Source: Scilla litardierei
Lineage: Eukaryota > Streptophyta > Magnoliopsida > Asparagales > Asparagaceae
Reading direction: 5' to 3'
Assembly (NCBI GenBank): GCA_030789695.1
Contig: CM061142.1
Span: 606,307,659-606,371,658, forward strand
Length of the DNA stretch: 64,000 nucleotides
Position numbers and translations under genes: made by a program. Positions 22,077-32,912 of the stretch are shown here, piece after piece. Under the pieces are notes generated by a model. That model made no database searches. It was not told the origin of the DNA and was given only the letters and a program-made list of their open reading frames with translations. Position 1 is the first letter of the stretch, and every line of letters starts with the position of its first letter.

Positions 22077-25000
22077 TGTCATGGTCTGTTTTCGATCGAA
22101 CGCGTTACGTGCACGTAGTCTTGTTCGTGCACGTATTTATTTTAGACCTTGTTTGTATCCGAACCCTTTGGTGTAATATGCCGTTGTGACCCTCTTGAAG
22201 AGTGTTAGATCGTGGAATTATTTTGGAACGTTATTTCACGGGTCGTTCTCCCACAATTTGACTTCGTTTGATGAGACGTCGTGATTTTCACTTTTATCGT
22301 GTTGCTTTTTATTTTTAGTGTCGTTTCTCGTCGTCAAAATCGCGATCCGTCTTTTTAGTTTTGTTTCTCTCGACGATACGGTCACACCAGTATTTATCTT
22401 ACAATTTTAGAGCCTTTTTTGACCCACTTTCACTATTTATTTTTCCAATCTATTATTTTTTAACCCTAAGTTTTATATGATTTTTAACCCTCTAATTATT
22501 ATTTATTATAGTGCTAATAACCTTCCTAATTAACACCCTACATTTGAACCTAGCCTACATGTGACATCCCCTTGGCCGAACCACACTCACACACCCTGCA
22601 AATGAGAGAGAGATGGAAGGGGGCTAACATAGACAAAGTTAAAAATTCAAGCTAATACTTTTATATTTTTAAACCTAGGCCATGCCCCAACAGCTAACCT
22701 AGATGAAAGAAAACTTTGAACCCTTAGTCCTTTCACCTGCTGTACAACACCTCCCCACACAACCCATATTAGGAACCTACTAGGCTACTATACTCTATTA
22801 CAAAACTCTTGTGAACCAAAGGAGCCTTCACGTGCTGTTTTCCCCCCTCAACCTATTTCTATTATAAGAAACCCTAAACTAATTTAATAAAAACCCTATG
22901 TTTTCATTTCCCTTCACGCGAACTGATCCTCGTGACGCCGCCATTTTTCGAGCGGCCTCCCACGTGATTTTGCTCCGACCTTCAACCCTAGACCCGCGAC
23001 CACTCCGACCTAATCTTCGGCGCTGTCACGTCTCCCCGACGTCGGCGATCTTTCCTCTGGCGTTTTCCCCGACCACACCTCCCATCCGATGGCATGTGCT
23101 CTCCAAGCGCGCACGATAGCCCCTTGCAGAGCAGCAGCGACCAGCTCTCCGCATCCTTCGCATCGCAGCCATCGCATCGCGCTCGCAGCGCAGTAGTCTC
23201 ATCGCACACCCCCACTCCGCATCGACCCACGCCCACGGCAGCAAGGCCGCCCAGCGTCGCCCAAGGCCACCCCGGCGACGTCCGGCCTCCCCGCATGCAT
23301 CTCCCGCACAGCAGCACCCGCTGCTGCCTCAGCGACATCCCCGATCGCTGCTCGACATTCCCAGGCGCCGGCAGCGCTGCAGCTCCTTGCAGCAGCGAAG
23401 ATCGGCACCGTGGGTCACGGCGACGCCGCCTCGCATCGCTCTGACCCCCTGGCCGCTAACAGCAGCTGCGCCCCCGCCTAAGCCCTCGCGTCGACATGTT
23501 CCCTCCACCCTAGCCACTGTTTTTGCAGCAGCGATCCTCTCCGTGTGCAGCGACGCTCGATTTCCCCTAGCAGCTGTCCTCTCGCGTCATCTACCGGTTA
23601 GTAAAGTTCGCTAAAGATATTTCATATCAGTTGCTAATAGATTGTGAACCATTAGATAACAATAATTAACAAGTTAGTAACGTAATGAAATTGGTGTTTG
23701 CATGCAAGTAACGTTATATATTGATGTTAACAAGATTATTCGTAGGGCTGATGACTTGCTTACACAACTCCTGGTTAATGTGTTAGCCTAGGTTGCTTAA
23801 TATATTTATTATGTATTTTCGTAGTATCAGTTGATGTAGATAACATGTTAGTTAACGTAATTAACGTGGTAGATATTTAACATTCATTATTATTGTTATG
23901 ACATCCATCGTAGGTTGGAAAACTTAATTAAAATTGGTTCACTAGACGTTTTAGGACTTGTCTAATTATTCTAGCCATCGTCACAAACTTATTCGTGCGC
24001 ATATTTTTATTGTCAGAGAAACCGTCATTCCGTACCATTCACAAAACCGGAATTCAACCCCTGACGTCGCTACCCGACGTCAAAGTAGCACTCGCGTCGT
24101 GTTGAGGTAAGATCTGTCCCGTAGGAACCCACACCCGCATGTTAACAAGATAAAAACAATTATTTTTACTGATTTGTAACTCACTAATCCAACTTAATAA
24201 TACGGGACTGTAGGCTGATTGTTGGACTGAGCGTGGGAGCTCTGGACGTTGTGAATCTGTGATTGGACTTTGAGAATTGTGATACCAGCTGATTTCAGGC
24301 AAGTGAAACTTTCCAGTTCTTTGTTTAGGTCGTGCTTTAGGCCATTTCTTGTTTTAGGCGTAAAAGAGACTAGGCGACGAAATGATACTCGCCTAGATGC
24401 AATTTTAAGATCTAGCTTGACAACGAAGCTAGATCTGTCACCCCGCCATGTCATTCATGCATTTCTGCCTGTCACGTTTAATTTTCATAACTGCATGCCC
24501 TTTACCTGTGCTCCGCCTGTCACGTTTAAATTCCTTATCTGTACGCATTTAAATTACAACTTTCCATGCCATATCATCCATGCTTGAATGTTGCATTCGT
24601 AGCACACGCTACGGTACTTCCTTGTTGTGGCTAGGCACCTGTGTTGCAGGCACAACCCTATGCCACATACACTTCCTGTCTCATGATCCAGAAGCGGGCT
24701 ACATGTGTTGGTCAAAAGCCAATGCCCGATACACGTGGAGGGGTAGGGATAAGCGATCACTTGAGCGTAGGAGTTGGCCCGTACAGCCACTCCAGCCAAA
24801 AGGCGTAATCTCTATGCACGACGTGTTTACTTGACGTGTTTACTTGACTTGTAAAAAAATCCATGTGAATGATTTCCCTTAACATGTATAACTTGTTGCC
24901 ATGTATAACTTGTTGCCATGTATAATCTGTTGCCATGTCATACTTGACGCACTTTACTACTTCTTGCATTCATATCTTAAACTGCCATGTCATCGCATAC

Positions 25001-25540
25001 TTTTAGAACTGCTAGGTTGTTTCCTCCTTTTAGTTTCCTTGCACAAGTCTCTAGTAGACTTGCTAACATGTGCCCCTTTTCTCTTTTGGGTGTCACATGT
25101 TAGATTGTGAGCCAGAGTTGGTCGTCGAGGATGAACAGGTTGCAGGTGTTGAGTTCGAGGACTTTGGAGACCAGTCCTAGAGCTCCTTCTTGTTGGTGTC
25201 ACTTTTTGCTTAGTCGCTGTTAGGATGTCGATGCGTAGCACCTCTCTTTTCATGTTGAGGTTATGTATTATGTTGGCCATGCTTTAGGCCTCTTTTTCGG
25301 ACTCTTGTACTTTTCCTTTACGACTTGTCTCTGAATGTTTGGAAAAGATCTGGATGTTTTTTTGGTGGAGTTTATTTCTGCTTAATTATTATTACCTTTG
25401 TCTCGCTTCGTGGTTGCAAGGATCTGGATATTTGAAGTGTCTCTTTTTCAGACGCTTATCAGACTTGTAGCCTCACAGCTCCAAGTCTGAGCGGACCTCA
25501 TCACGCCTCGCCTTCCGTTTATGGGAAGCGGGGCGTGACA
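22077..25540 (+). repeat. 3' LTR of element A
   Basis: Uninterrupted 3464-bp copy of the A LTR. Bases 22130-22150 show the target into which the Sirevirus went in the other LTR, still intact (cgtatttattttagacc). It holds the TATA-like site at about 22857-22870, the GC-rich leader 22910-23600, the candidate intron 24107-24298, three tandem 20-base units (ATGTATAACTTGTTGCCATG) at about 24883-24940, and the stem-loop 25063-25103. Confidence 0.85.
25063..25103 (+). other. Conserved LTR stem-loop, copy A2
   Basis: CTAACATGTG and CACATGTTAG pair perfectly around the loop CCCCTTTTCTCTTTTGGGTGT. It sits at the same distance from the LTR end as in A1. Confidence 0.7.
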
Positions 25541-25648
25541 CCTAAGGAAGAAAATATGTTTATATACAAGTGGGCTTGACCCCACAAATAATCAGCCAAA
25601 AGCCCAACTCGGCCCAACTTGTGTCTGCCGCGACGCCCTACTCGATCG

Positions 25649-26205
25649 AGCGGAGATGCCGCTCAGTCTGAGTGGGCATCGTTGCTCTGCTAACGCTCTA
25701 AATCTTTGCTTGGGAAGTGATTTGCTCGGACTTAGTGGATGTCCCACTTGGTCGAGCTGCAGGGGCACATGCTTGGCCTAAAATAGCTGCTCTACGGCTT
25801 AATTAGCTCGACCGAGTATGGAAGCTACTCAATCGAGCGGCTTGGTCTGCTCGGGCGAGCTGTAGAGGGTCGAAAAGCCTTAAAATGTCACTCTGATGAA
25901 TTATTAGCTCGGCTGAGCAGCAAAGCCACTCAGTCGAGTGGCTTTAGGCTCTTCAAATGCGGCTAAGTGTTGAAGATGCTTCCTTTCATTCTACCTACTC
26001 GACCGAGCAACTGACTCTGCTCGGTCGAGCTTAGGGGTCCTCTTTTGCCTTGGAAAGGTTGCGCTGTCGTCGAGTTCCCTTGACCGAGTAGCTTGGCTAC
26101 TCAGTCCGAGTGGTCCTTTGCTATTCAAATGCTGGAAGGAAGCCGGAGCCGCTCCCTTTGTTTGTAGCTGCCGGACTGAGTGAACTTAGTTCACTCGGCC
26201 GAGTA
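25649..26205. repeat. Palindromic CTCG-CGAG array in the H LTR
   Basis: At least nine variable copies of short palindromes on the theme ACTCGRYCGAGYGG are spread over about 550 bases, for example CTCGATCGAGCGG, CTCGACCGAGTATGG, CTCAGTCGAGTGG and CTCGGCCGAGTACC. They often come in pairs separated by 10-20 bases. A similar motif occurs in the C-type Athila LTRs (40230-40875 and counterparts). Confidence 0.75.
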
Positions 26206-26511
26206 CCTGGGAAAGGCTGACATGCTGGGAGTTTGGTCTCCACTGGATTTCCTTCTTCTTCCTCTCCCTTCCACTCCTCAAATATTCTTTTCCACCTTAT
26301 TAAGCACCTAATGGAATGTGCCATCAATGCTCCAGATGTCTCAGATGTGTCCATGGTCCAACATCGCTCCAAATTTCCTAAGAAAATCCACAAATCTCAA
26401 CGAGAGTCAAATATATTGTGAAATGCACGATAAAGTATAGGAAAGTGAACTTTGGACGATGAAAATGATATGAAATCATGCAATAAAAGTATAGAAAATA
26501 TGGACACATCA

Positions 26512-27156
26512 CCACTCTTAATCCTGTCATTTCCCACTTAGAGCTCTAATCCTCTTTATTCATTGAAGCTAGCTCAAGGGAAATCCTCCAAGTGCATCAA
26601 AGCAAATATCAACACTTGGAGATCCTCTTTCATGCCTTGCATTCATTATTGAGTAAGTTCATCTCATCAAGGCATATGTAAGAGTATTTATTTCATCTTT
26701 GTGAATTGAAACCCTAACTCTCTTTGTGGGAGTTAGTTACTCTCTTCGTGGGAGTTTCACCCTTATGTAGGGTTGATTGTGTCCTAGTGTAGGACACCCA
26801 TAATTCTCTGTGTGGGAGTTAATTTCTCTCTGTAAGGGAGTTAGACCATTGTGTATGGTAGGTTGAGGCCTTGTGTAGGACAAATCCCTTGTGAAGGGTA
26901 TCTCTTGTGTAGGGATTGTATTCACTACCTTGTGTAGGATCATAGTGAATATTGGTGTGGCTGGATGTATCCAAGTTGGGGAACCAGGGTAAAATCTCTT
27001 GTGTTTGTGTTTGCTTTATTATGTTAATTATTCTCCTCTTGAATTTATAATTCAGTATTTGCAAGTTTAATTTTTAATTGCCAATTATTGCCATTACTCT
27101 ATTCACTCCCCTTTAGAGTGTTTGTTGTTAGTATTGCAATGTGGACGGTCCTTACA
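26512..27156 (+). mobile_element. End of the 5' LTR of element F (copia/Sirevirus-like)
   Basis: LTR tail cut on its left by Athila H. It ends ...GTCCTTACA directly before a TGGTATCAGAGC primer site. The text ctattcactccccttta resembles other Sirevirus LTR ends. A run of small hairpins sits at 26714-26950. The beginning of this LTR is beyond H, off the window. Confidence 0.75.
26714..26950 (+). repeat. Run of hairpins with similar loops and different arms (F LTR)
   Basis: Arms and loops in order: CTAACTC/GAGTTAG around tctttgtgg (26714-26736); ACTC/GAGT around tcttcgtgg (26739-26755); ACCCT/AGGGT around tatgt (26759-26773); GTGTCCTA/TAGGACAC around gtg (26779-26797); ACCAT/ATGGT around tgtgt (26845-26859); CCCTT/AAGGG around gtg (26886-26898). 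Several degenerate copies lie between. The loop keeps a TTGTG-like core while the arms change. Confidence 0.65.
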
Positions 27157-27158
27157 AT

Positions 27159-27170
27159 TGGTATCAGAGC
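27159..27170 (+). other. Primer binding site of element F
   Basis: TGGTATCAGAGC, the classic plant initiator-Met tRNA primer site, 2 bases after the LTR end. It fixes plus orientation. Confidence 0.85.
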
Positions 27171-27189
27171 GAGGTTGAAGCATACAACA

Positions 27190-28037
27190 ATGATGGTATT
27201 CAATGCTTCATCATCTGAAGAAGAAGGTTTATCAACCGGTCATTCCCCGCTCTTCACTGGAACGAACTAGCCAAGATGGAGGAGCAAGATGATCAAACGC
27301 CTCAAGAAGAACAATCTCTTGGAGCGGTGACTTTGAATATCTCAGAATCTAATTTCTTGATGGACATCCATGCCAAAAGGGCTTTGTGCATCTCCACTTG
27401 GGATCATGAAAGGGATGAAGTTGGAGGCATGGAGACGGCACATGAAATGTGGAGTTACCTTGAGGCCAAGTACACCGAATGTGATAAGATTGAGTCAAGT
27501 GCTAATGAGGTATCTCACACTCAATCTACTTATGAGCATGATGATATTAGTGATAAAAATTCTTTAATTGCTCATAAGTTTAGTGCATATTTTTTTCATG
27601 ATGACTCTCATGATTGCACTTCTTTGCATGCTTCTCATATTGCTATGATTAGTTCTTTGCATGTCGAGAAAGAAGTTTTTCTTTCTCAAATTCGTTAGTT
27701 ACGTGAAAAAAATACTTCATTTAAACGTACTCACATTGTCGATTGTGATACTTTGATAAATGAGACAATGGCTCTCAAATCTCATTGTCTTGAGCTTAGC
27801 TCACGTCCATCCACTAGGGATGACTACATTTCTTCTCTTTTGAAGAAATATGAGTTATTGTCCACTCAACTTAAGAGTTTCAACTTGAGTAAGGACAAGG
27901 CTTTGGCAACTTCATCTTTGAAGGTTACCAAACCAAGATCTACCTCTAGAAGCACCCAAAACAAATTTGTGGGGGAGCTCTCTAAGAGGTGTCACAATCA
28001 AGTCTTTATTTGGCCAAACATCAACTTCGACTATTAA
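27190..28037 (+). pseudogene. Gag remnant of element F
   Basis: A Met at 27190 opens a short frame to 27270 (MMVFNASSSEEEG...). A different frame from 27276 runs to 28037 with one TAG at 27696-27698. It carries pieces typical of Sirevirus gag (ETAHEMWSYLEAKY, then a coiled-coil-like LINETMALKSHCLELSSR region and a basic SKDKALATSSLKV stretch). The central gag domain is missing, so there are internal deletions. Related text (AYMYT, then His/Asn/Pro-rich) continues to about 28400 in another frame. Confidence 0.5.
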
Positions 28038-29606
28038 GCCAAAGAAGAATCATGCATATATGTACACTTAATTGCATATGAAGCCTATTCAAAAATCTAT
28101 TGATGTGAATGTTTCTTTATATGTTGATATGCATGATAATTCTACTTATAGGAATAATTTACATTGCTTGCAAGCTAGAATTAAACCTTTGCATGCTTCA
28201 CATGTTCCTATGTATGGTAGAAATTCTTGTGTGAATGTTTCTAATGCTAAATTGCATGTTTCACGCACGGGGCATGCCAATGTTTATGTCCTTCCTCCTA
28301 AGCATGCTAACTCACCTCCTACTCATGCCTTATCTAAATATCTACTTAAGAATTCCAATTCACTTTCTTTGTGGATTACCAAGAATTTTTTTAGGTTTGA
28401 TAGGAATTCGTATATAGATTCATATGTTCAAAATGTTATATTTTCATATGACTATATACAGACACCGAACTCCACATTTTTTGGTTTCCACCTTGCTAGT
28501 TCACTCGCATTATTATTCAGTGCTTGGGTACCATGCTTGTATGTTTACATTTTGTACCCATATTTATGTGAGTGTGTTCATTACTCCGAATTTTGCATGT
28601 TTTGTATGTTTATGTGGGAGTATGAAATTATTGATTGCTAGTATTAATTATTTCTTTTCATATGTCATATTGAATGTTATTCTCATTATGTTTATGGGGG
28701 TGTTATTTCTTTTACCCTTGGTTTTTCTATTTGGCTATTACCCATCTCTTTGATATGCCAATGGGGGAAAGAAATGGGTTATGTAAAAATATACCTTATG
28801 CTTTGTATGTCTTATTATCATCTGGTATTGTTTTTCCATAACATCCATCAATATGATTTGTGCTTTACATGTTTATATTTTATGCAATTTTTCATATTGA
28901 TTGGGGGAGTTAGTATGTTATGTATGTTTAAACGGACTTTAAAACATATTTTAACTCTCATTTTGGGTTATTTTTGAGATCATACTTAGCTTATTTACAA
29001 TTGGTAATTGTGGTCTCAAACTCAACCCATTGATTTTGCCAACATTTTTCATTCTATATTTTCTATTGACAATATCATTTGTATCAATGATGCTTGATCC
29101 CTTTATATCCATGCATTGATACAATTTAGGCACATGACTCCAATTATTTCTTTCAATTGGTAAAAGTATTTTACAATTGGTATTAGATCTTAGAAGGCAA
29201 CATTTTGACCCTTTCTATGATCTAGGAGAAGCATGGGACAGTGATTAATACCCACTTAAAATTTTCAATTAGGTATCAAACTTTTCTTAATCTCTTGTTT
29301 TATTTATCACATTTTAAAAGGGAATCAATGAAAAGAAATATTTTTTGTATGTTGTGTCTACCTTGTTGACAATGACAAGGGGGACAGATTTGGATTATGT
29401 AAATCATTCATATACATATGTGGAGAGAGAGATATATATACATATGATTTATATAATCCTTACCTATTATATGTCATAATTTATTTGAAGCTTTATTGGT
29501 TTATTTATTTTCAATTGGTGCATATAAGTGGGGGGGAGCTCATTAGCATTATTCTTTACTTGTTTATGTTTTACATAATGTGTGTCATCATCAAAAGGAG
29601 GGACAT
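28038..29606 (+). other. Pol-less interior of element F
   Basis: T- and A-rich sequence without protease, integrase or RT motifs. G-tracts resembling polypurine tracts recur at about 28694, 28763, 28904, 29370 and 29527, and a terminal AAAAGGAGGGACAT (29593-29606) abuts the 3' LTR. These look like the internal PPTs of Sireviruses, so F appears to be a Sirevirus-class element that lost pol. Confidence 0.55.
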
Positions 29607-29792
29607 TGTTAGGTATTGGTGTTTTAGACCAATATTATTTTGATGATGATCACAACATTATGTTATTGCTAATGACTCTCAATGTTTTAGTTTCATGTTT
29701 AACAATTGAAGAATTGCACTTTGGAGAATAAAATCTTGGTGCAATGATGGACACCAAAAGGAGCATTGCTAAAGCTTCGAGCTTGATAAAAG

Positions 29793-32700
29793 TGTCACGC
29801 CCCCCTTCCCAAGTACAGAAGGCGAGACGTGAGGAGGTCCGCTCGGACCTGGAGCTGCGAAGCTGCAGTCTAATAAGCGTCAGTAAAAATTACAAATAAT
29901 AGCAGGTCCTTGCATTGCGACGAAACAACAATAATAATAACGAAGCAGATAAAAGAACATCCACCAACAAAACATCCAACAATTATTCCAACATCACAGA
30001 ATAGTCGCAAAAGTGCAAGTCTGAACAATAGGCCTAAAGCATGGCCGAAACAAAAGTAAAGAGAGTCACCGACTGAGACTAAGGGTAGGACCGAAATCCT
30101 CGAACTGAATGTCAGCAACCTGTCGTCCTCTGCAACTAAGTCAGGCTCAAAACCTGACATGTGACACCCAAAGAGAAAAGGGCACATGTCAGCAAAAGTC
30201 TCCCAAAGAAAGCGGAGAACTTTTGTGCAAGGATACAAATAAAATAAAGCAACTAGCAGTTCTAAATATAATGAAATGACATGACATTTAAAGAATGCAA
30301 CAATTTAAGATGACATGATGACATGCATGCACGTCGTAGCAGAAGCAACGAAAAACACTGTTTCACGAGTCACGAACATTATCATTTCACAAACATTATT
30401 ATTTCATGATGTGCACAGGGTTTACGCCTTTTGGCTGAAGTGGCTGTACAAGCACACTTCTATGCTCAAGTGATCGCTTACCCCTACACCTCCCACGTGT
30501 ATCGAGCATTGGTTTCCCAAGTACGTGAGGTCGCTTCTGGATCACGAGTCCAGGAAGTTTTTTTCAATATGGACTGGCGCCCATCTTCTGGATCACGAGC
30601 CAGGAAGTGTTTTTGGCATAGGGTTGTGCCCACAAAGCAGATGCCTAGCCTCAATCATTACAATAAGTGTAGCGTGTGCTACGCAATTACGATGAAACAT
30701 TGAATGCATGAAATGACATGGGAATGAGCAGTTGAATTACGTACCATTAATTGAAATTAAACATGGCATGGCAGCATGAATTCAAGCATGATAAAGGTGT
30801 CGGATCTAGCTTCGTTATCAAGCTAGATCAAGTAGGATGTCGGGTCTAGTCTCGTTATCAAACTAGATCAAATAGGGGCGTCTAGGCGACTATCATTTCA
30901 CCGCCTAGTCTCTTTTACGCTACTGAACAAAAATGGCCTAAGACGTGGCCTAAACAGAAAACTGGCAAGTATCACTTACCTGAAACAACCAAGTTGCAAT
31001 CCGTTAATCAAGTCCGAGTCTACCTATGTGTTTAGATCGTAGTCCAGCCTACAGTCCCAATTTATTATCTTGATTAGTGAATCACAAACAATCAGAATTC
31101 ACCAATTTTTAGTTGATTAACAGGCGAGGTGGGGATTCCTACAGAGGGAGACTTACCTCACACGACGCGAGAGCTAGTCTGACGTCGGGTAGTGACGTCA
31201 AGAGTTGGATTCCTGTAGTGCGTACGGTATGGAATGACGGGTACTCTGTGATAAAACACGTGCACAAATAAGTTCGTTACGACGGAACTAGAAATTATTA
31301 GGCAACCTAAGACGTCTAATGAACCAATTTTAATTAAGTTCTCTGTCCTACGATGGGTTCATAACAGTATTAATGAACGTTAAATAAACTAACAGATTAT
31401 TTACATCACATTGCTAGTACGAAAATATACGACAATTATAACTAATAACCTAGGCCAACACGTTAATCAGAAATTGTGTAAACAAATTATCAGCCCTACG
31501 AACAATCTTGTTAACATCAATATATCACGTCCACTAGTTGATCATCGTTACTAAGGATACCAGCTAGCAAACACCATATTATTAAGTCCGTTCATCAAGT
31601 ATTTATGGTTCAAGACTAATAACAAAAGTTGTAAAACATGGTATCATGAACGTTACTAACCAAAACGAGGGGATGATCCCACGAAGCTCCGGGGGTTGTC
31701 GTGAGTCATCTACGGCTAGAGGACGGCCATGTGTCACTACGACATGACGGGGATGTCGCTGCACACGAAGGAGGTGCCGCTGACGCTGTCGGGGCACAGG
31801 GTGACGCGGGCAGCACTCGTGCTGCCGCTATCGGCGCTAGGGTAGTGCTCGTACTGCCTGGGAAACTTGCTGATGCGCACTAGGGGAAGATCCCGGTGGC
31901 TAGAATGGTGGGGAGACTAGATGGAGAGGGGAGGTCGCTGGGGTGACGTTGCAACGTCGGAGGGGGTCGGGCGTGCGGGGCGGCGGCGGCGCCGCGCGCT
32001 GCTACGAAGAGCAGCAGCTTTTGGCTGCTGCGATGGCTGCTGCGACGCCTGAGGGATGCCGGGCAATGGTCGGAGGGGACAGGTTGGCAGAGATGAGGTC
32101 TGGCAATGGGTGACAACGCGGGGAAGATGGGTTAGGTCGGAGATGAGAAGGTTGCGCGATGACGGCGCTGGGAGAAGAAAGTTGCGTGAGGGGAGATGTT
32201 TGTGACGACTGGGAAATAATTACGTGAGTAGAAAATGGCTCTAGGGCTGCCGTGATTAATAGGTCTAGGGTTTTTCTATATATAGTTGATTAAGGGGTAC
32301 ACTTAAGGGTATAGAGAGGAGTGGAGTTAAGAGATAGCTAAAATTTTGGGTGATGAATAGCCCAAATTTATTTGGTGGTACGTATGAGGGATTTCCTCAT
32401 TTGCTAAACACCAATAGGATTAGGGTAGTTGTGGGTAAATGGGAGAGAGACTGTGAGAGGATAGGGTACAGTTAGGGGGAAAATAGGGTGAGACTAGCTT
32501 AGGGAAAATAACATATTAAATTTAGGCCTAAAAGCTGATTAATGGGGAAATTAGTGCACAAGTGGGTCAGACGGTATCAGATAATTACGAGAAAAATACC
32601 GGGGCGACCATGTCGATGAGAGAAACGAAACTAAGAAGGTTGATCACAAGTTTGACAACGAGAAACGAAACAAAAAATAAAAAGGTCTCACGACAAAAGT

Positions 32701-32912
32701 GAGAATTACGACGCCTCTGCAAACAATGTCATTTTGTGGGGGAACAACCCGTGAAATGACGTTCCAAAATAATTCCACAAATAAATACTCTCGAGAGGGT
32801 CACAACGGCATACCACATCATAGGGTTCGGATACAAGAAAAGACCACAATAAATACGTGCACGAACAAAAATACGCGCCCGAAGAAAGTACGATCGAAAA
32901 CCGACCGTGACA
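29793..32912 (-). repeat. 3' LTR of element E (E1)
   Basis: 3120 bp with plus-strand ends TGTCACGCCCC and CCGTGACA. It holds the stem-loop 30154-30192, a candidate acceptor/palindrome 30964-30982, a candidate intron 30980-31156, a GC-rich leader about 31680-32180, and a TATA-like CTATATATAG at 32276-32285. The frames in the GC-rich part (60-78 codons) match nothing I know. Confidence 0.85.
30154..30192 (-). other. Conserved LTR stem-loop, copy E1
   Basis: CTGACATGTG and CACATGTCAG pair perfectly. The loop carries the same CCCTTTTCTCTTTGGGTGT text as A on the element strand. It lies about 360 bases from the LTR 3' end. Confidence 0.7.

Larger units (their letters stand above)
3194..25540 (+). 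mobile_element. Element A: non-autonomous long-LTR retrotransposon (LARD-like)
   Basis: Two LTRs of about 3.46 kb (A1: 3194-3257 plus 15826-19220; A2: 22077-25540) begin TGTCA, end GGGGCGTGACA and flank a 2856-bp interior. Target duplication cctaa lies at 3189-3193 and 25541-25545. Orientation comes from the polypurine tract just before A2. The interior has no gag, pol or other recognisable frame, so transposition would need proteins supplied in trans. LTR ends and leader match those of D, E and G, the last of which keeps a Ty3/gypsy gag. The 5' LTR is split by a Sirevirus. Confidence 0.85.
2151..26511 (-). mobile_element. 5' LTR of Athila element H, interrupted by element A
   Basis: LTR sequence occupies 2151-3193 and 25546-26511, about 2.0 kb in total; everything between is element A. 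The junction is proved by the cctaa duplication at 3189-3193 and 25541-25545. The right end ...GGACACATCA resembles the end of the C-type Athila LTR (...GGACCGATCA). The left end is slightly degenerate and lacks a clean TG. A TATA-like TGTATATAAAC on the minus strand lies at 25559-25569. No protein-coding content is expected or seen. The LTR sits in the 5' LTR of element F, which resumes at 26512. Confidence 0.7.
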
